Source of the DNA: Lentisphaerae bacterium GWF2_50_93
GTDB taxonomy: Bacteria > Verrucomicrobiota > Lentisphaeria > Victivallales > GWF2-50-93
Direction of reading: 5' to 3'
DNA length: 64,000 nucleotides
Assembly: GCA_001804815.1 (NCBI GenBank)
Contig: MHBI01000020.1
Coordinates: 1 to 64,000, forward strand
Both the position numbers and the translations under genes were made by a program. Below the pieces are notes generated by a model that was not told the DNA's origin, did not search any database, and saw only the letters and a program-made list of their open reading frames with translations. This document shows, piece by piece, positions 61,894-64,000 of this stretch (the stretch's first letter is position 1; each line of letters starts with the position of its first letter).

Positions 61894-62484
61894 ATGGAAG
61901 AAACGACAGGGACAGACGATTCAGATCTTGTTAGAAGCTTCATGGGCGGATCTGAGTCCGCCTTTGATGAGCTTGTAAGGAAGTACAGCGTAAAGATGTA
62001 CAATGTGGCCTACGGGCTGCTGGGCAGCCGAGAGGATGCCGAGGAGGTTGTCCAGGACGGTTTTGTAAAGGCCTACAATAATTTGAGGACGTTCAGGGGT
62101 GATTCATCTTTTTCGACATGGCTCTACAGGATTGTGGTCAATCTGGCCAGGAACAAGTATCATTGGAACAGGAGAAGAGGTGCAGGGCAGAACATAAGCA
62201 TGTCTGAAAACAGCACAAGAGAGGATGCAGGCAAGGATAAGGATCTAGATGTGCCTGACACTTCAAGCGCGCCTGAGAAGGCGATTGAAAGCTCCGAGGA
62301 GGATGAAAGGATAATGAATGCGATAAACGCACTCCCGGACGCATTGAAGGAAGTCATAGTGCTCAGGCATATTGAGGATATGAGCTACGAAGACATATCC
62401 GGAATTACCGGTGAAAAAATAGGAACGGTCAAGTCAAGGATCTCAAGGGCGCGGGAAACTCTTTCAGAAGTCCTTAGGAAATAG
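61894..62484 (+). CDS. RNA polymerase sigma factor, ECF/RpoE type
   Basis: A 196-residue sigma-70-family factor. Region 2 has SAFDELVRKYSVKMYNVAYGLLGSREDAEEVVQDGFVKAYNNL and FSTWLYRIVVNLARNKYHWNRRR. Region 4 has ALKEVIVLRHIEDMSYEDISGITGEKIGTVKSRISRARETL. A GTG three codons upstream is an alternative start. The downstream gene looks like its anti-sigma factor. Confidence 0.94.
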   Translation: MEETTGTDDSDLVRSFMGGSESAFDELVRKYSVKMYNVAYGLLGSREDAEEVVQDGFVKAYNNLRTFRGDSSFSTWLYRIVVNLARNKYHWNRRRGAGQNISMSENSTREDAGKDKDLDVPDTSSAPEKAIESSEEDERIMNAINALPDALKEVIVLRHIEDMSYEDISGITGEKIGTVKSRISRARETLSEVLRK

Positions 62485-62500
62485 ATATTGGTCCAACAGC

Positions 62501-63391
62501 ATGGAAAAGGATGAAATGAACAAAGAGAAGAAAATGAGGAAGCAGAATCCCGGGTGTCCGGAACATGATGAGGTATCCGCGCATTTCGATGGGAAACTTG
62601 AAAAAGGAAGTCTGGAGTCGGAACATATAGGCTCCTGCTCTGAATGCCAGGCAAAATTAAAGGACTTTTCCTCCATAGCCGAAATACTGGACAGGAAGAC
62701 GGCAGGGAAACTACCGGACAACTTCACTGAAAAAATGCTGCACAGGGTACGTACGAAGATATCCGCTGAAAAGAATCCTGTCATACCATTCTATCTTGTC
62801 CAGTTCATGAAGGCTGCCGCAGTCTTCCTCATCATAGCCGTGATTTTCGTGTATGTTAAGAATAGTTCCGGCGAGAAGGCCCAGGTTGCTGTAAATGCTC
62901 CAGTACGTTCATCTCCTCCAGCCGTCCTTGTTTCAGCTGTTCCTGAAAAAAAGTCTCCCGGGAAAATTGACATCCCCGGCGAGATCAAGCTCCGGGACCT
63001 CCGGGATGTCAGCACTTCCCCCGACATAAGATTCATGAATTTTACGAACGCCAGGGAAAACTTGACGGAAAAACCGATTGCAATACCGGAGAGTGTCAGC
63101 CATGTCTGGGTTGCGGAGAACATCAAAGAAGCGGTCGAGAAGGCGAGACGCTGCCTCATAGAGGCGGGAATCCCTGGCGACAGCATAAATTTCACCTCAG
63201 ATGGAAAAGGTACATCGACGCTGTCCCTGGATATCAATAAAAAGCAGCTGTCATCCTTTGTCAAGCTTTATGCCAATGACGGATTTGAACTTCTCTCCCC
63301 GGCCCAGCCGCAGCCGGAGCAGAACGTCTTCTTCGGGGAAGCATCCGACCCCGTAGGGTATGAGCTAAAAATCGTTTCAAAAAACAGATGA
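62501..63391 (+). CDS. anti-sigma-factor-like membrane protein (zinc-finger type)
   Basis: A 296-residue protein, 16 bases after the sigma gene. The N-terminal ~60 residues hold a zinc-finger-type motif (HIGSCSECQ with the upstream PGCPEHDEVSAHFDG), as in ZAS anti-sigma factors. One membrane helix lies at ~100-122 (AAAVFLIIAVIFVYV). The ~170-residue extracytoplasmic domain is of unknown fold. It probably holds the sigma factor at the membrane until a signal arrives. Confidence 0.8.
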   Translation: MEKDEMNKEKKMRKQNPGCPEHDEVSAHFDGKLEKGSLESEHIGSCSECQAKLKDFSSIAEILDRKTAGKLPDNFTEKMLHRVRTKISAEKNPVIPFYLVQFMKAAAVFLIIAVIFVYVKNSSGEKAQVAVNAPVRSSPPAVLVSAVPEKKSPGKIDIPGEIKLRDLRDVSTSPDIRFMNFTNARENLTEKPIAIPESVSHVWVAENIKEAVEKARRCLIEAGIPGDSINFTSDGKGTSTLSLDINKKQLSSFVKLYANDGFELLSPAQPQPEQNVFFGEASDPVGYELKIVSKNR

Positions 63392-63428
63392 TTTCATTTT
63401 CAATGGTAATCCAAGGGGGAAGCTTCAA

Positions 63429-64000
63429 ATGAAAGCAATACGGGCGCTGTTTCTTTTTTTCCTTCTTTCCCCTTCAATAAACGCCGCGAGTACCGCAGCG
63501 GCGCCATTTGCATTCTCCGGCGACATTGGACAAGGCTCGGTTGCAATTGAAGTGGAGAAGAACATCTACCTTTATTCGGACAAGTTCAAAATCTCAATAA
63601 CAGACTCTTCAGGCAATCAGGCGAAAATCCTTTCCACCCCCGCCAGTGTAGTCGAGAAGGATCCGTACGGCGAGGAGCATTCGATATATTCCGAGGGCAG
63701 GCACGAATGGAAATTCTCGGCGGACGGGCTGTCCGGCGAGATAAAAGCTGATATTGACTACCAGGCATGCGGGAAAACCCCCTTTGTCTGCTATCCGCCG
63801 CATAAGATCCAGTTCAATCTTTCAGGCCCGCCAGGAACAAGCGTTCCACATAGGAATCCGCAGGCGGATAAAATCAACCCGCCGGCAAAATGGGAGGATT
63901 CCGCAGGTAAATTCGTGATTTCCGCTTCTGAATCCGGCTATATGGATGCGAAAGCCTTCTCCGCATTCCTGGATAATTCATTGTCCAGCGGAATAACATT
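63429..64000 (+). CDS. DsbD-like N-terminal region, truncated by the window edge
   Basis: An open frame with no stop before the end, giving 190 residues. The signal peptide (MKAIRALFLFFLLSPSINAA) is followed by a beta-rich domain with KNIYLYSDKFKISI and DYQACGKTPFVCYPPHKIQF. That pair of cysteines spaced by 7 residues is the active pair of DsbD alpha domains (thiol:disulfide interchange, delivering electrons to the periplasm). The membrane and thioredoxin parts would lie beyond 64000. It follows the anti-sigma gene by 37 bases. Confidence 0.75.
   Translation, partial: MKAIRALFLFFLLSPSINAASTAAAPFAFSGDIGQGSVAIEVEKNIYLYSDKFKISITDSSGNQAKILSTPASVVEKDPYGEEHSIYSEGRHEWKFSADGLSGEIKADIDYQACGKTPFVCYPPHKIQFNLSGPPGTSVPHRNPQADKINPPAKWEDSAGKFVISASESGYMDAKAFSAFLDNSLSSGIT

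Noticed and set aside
1..64000. RAYT or other transposase encoded in the window
   Set aside because: No protein with a Y1 HUH motif or other transposase signature was recognised, so the agent of the GTAG repeats must lie elsewhere.
1..64000. tRNA, rRNA, tmRNA or RNase P RNA genes
   Set aside because: None recognised by eye in either strand of the gaps; a covariance-model search would be needed to exclude them fully.

Overview
The window is a bacterial chromosome segment of roughly even base composition with dense protein genes on both strands and no rRNA or tRNA gene that I could see. The best guess for the host is the PVC superphylum, probably a Lentisphaerota/Victivallales-like bacterium. 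Reasons: three pseudopilin-type proteins with the [26 protein letters not shown] head, two of them near AraC regulators and carbohydrate-active proteins; a uroporphyrinogen-decarboxylase-like protein divergent from an AraC regulator; an OleA/OleB-type pair; and an unusually high load of intergenic hairpin and short-word repeats. This is inference from gene style, not a phylogenetic result.

Layout. 0.4-6.8 kb (minus strand): an AmmeMemoRadiSam set (radical SAM enzyme, a translationally coupled 62-residue anchored protein, an exported MEMO/AMMECR1 fusion) beside a spermidine-synthase-like membrane protein, interrupted by a vapBC cassette. 7.2-11.8 kb: phosphodiesterase-like protein, ilvN, a second PIN toxin-antitoxin pair, an AAA ATPase, a lipoprotein. 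12-21 kb (plus): glycosyltransferase, cysS, a membrane protein, a pseudopilin with a low-complexity tail, a small exported protein, glmS and a GT39-like membrane protein. 21.4-26.8 kb (minus): FHA-GAF histidine kinase, an ATP-cone protein coupled to nrdR, a TPR/pseudopilin-like/HEAT protein, acylphosphatase. 26.9-29.5 kb: xerD, a HEAT-PDZ protein, an STN-like protein. 29.7-32.7 kb (minus): feoB, a small zinc-ribbon protein and a DtxR-family regulator carrying a FeoA domain, with two TTAGG-N4-CCTAA palindromes in front of feoB. 33-37 kb: lon, an exported protein, higBA. 37-45.4 kb: cobalamin genes (a CobC-CobQ fusion and cbiB) separated by an island of atypical genes (HNH, membrane protein, Fic, unknown). 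45.6-51.6 kb: AraC regulator, two pseudopilins, a large beta-helix/CBM protein. 51.7-57.9 kb: coiled-coil lipoprotein, ispG, oleA-like, oleB-like, prmC, a TIM-barrel glycoside hydrolase. 58.3-64 kb: AraC regulator, UroD-like protein, HAD phosphatase, cobO, sigma-E-type factor with anti-sigma factor, and a truncated DsbD-like gene at the edge.

The most striking feature is not a gene. Nearly every longer intergenic gap carries a hairpin whose foot is GTAG (or GGAG), usually as an inverted pair: GTAG-hairpin...hairpin-CTAC, or the reverse register hairpin-CTAC...GTAG-hairpin. Together these fold as three- or four-way junctions. I count about 18 such loci with many unrelated stem sequences but the same foot. 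This is the architecture of REP/BIME elements mobilised by REP-associated tyrosine transposases (RAYTs), although no such transposase is in the window. A second repeat layer consists of short-period words (GGATTAATGGATT..., GTCAGGTGTCAG..., TTCGGAAGTTCGAGAG..., GTAGAAAGTAGAA...). These mostly follow stop codons in the sense orientation of the gene before them and in places have been captured into coding sequence.

Functional threads: late cobamide synthesis (cobCQ, cbiB, cobO); ferrous iron uptake under apparent DtxR-type control; cell-envelope work (glmS, glycosyltransferases, pseudopilins, lipoproteins); and stress or addiction modules (two PIN pairs, higBA, fic, lon, rpoE-like).
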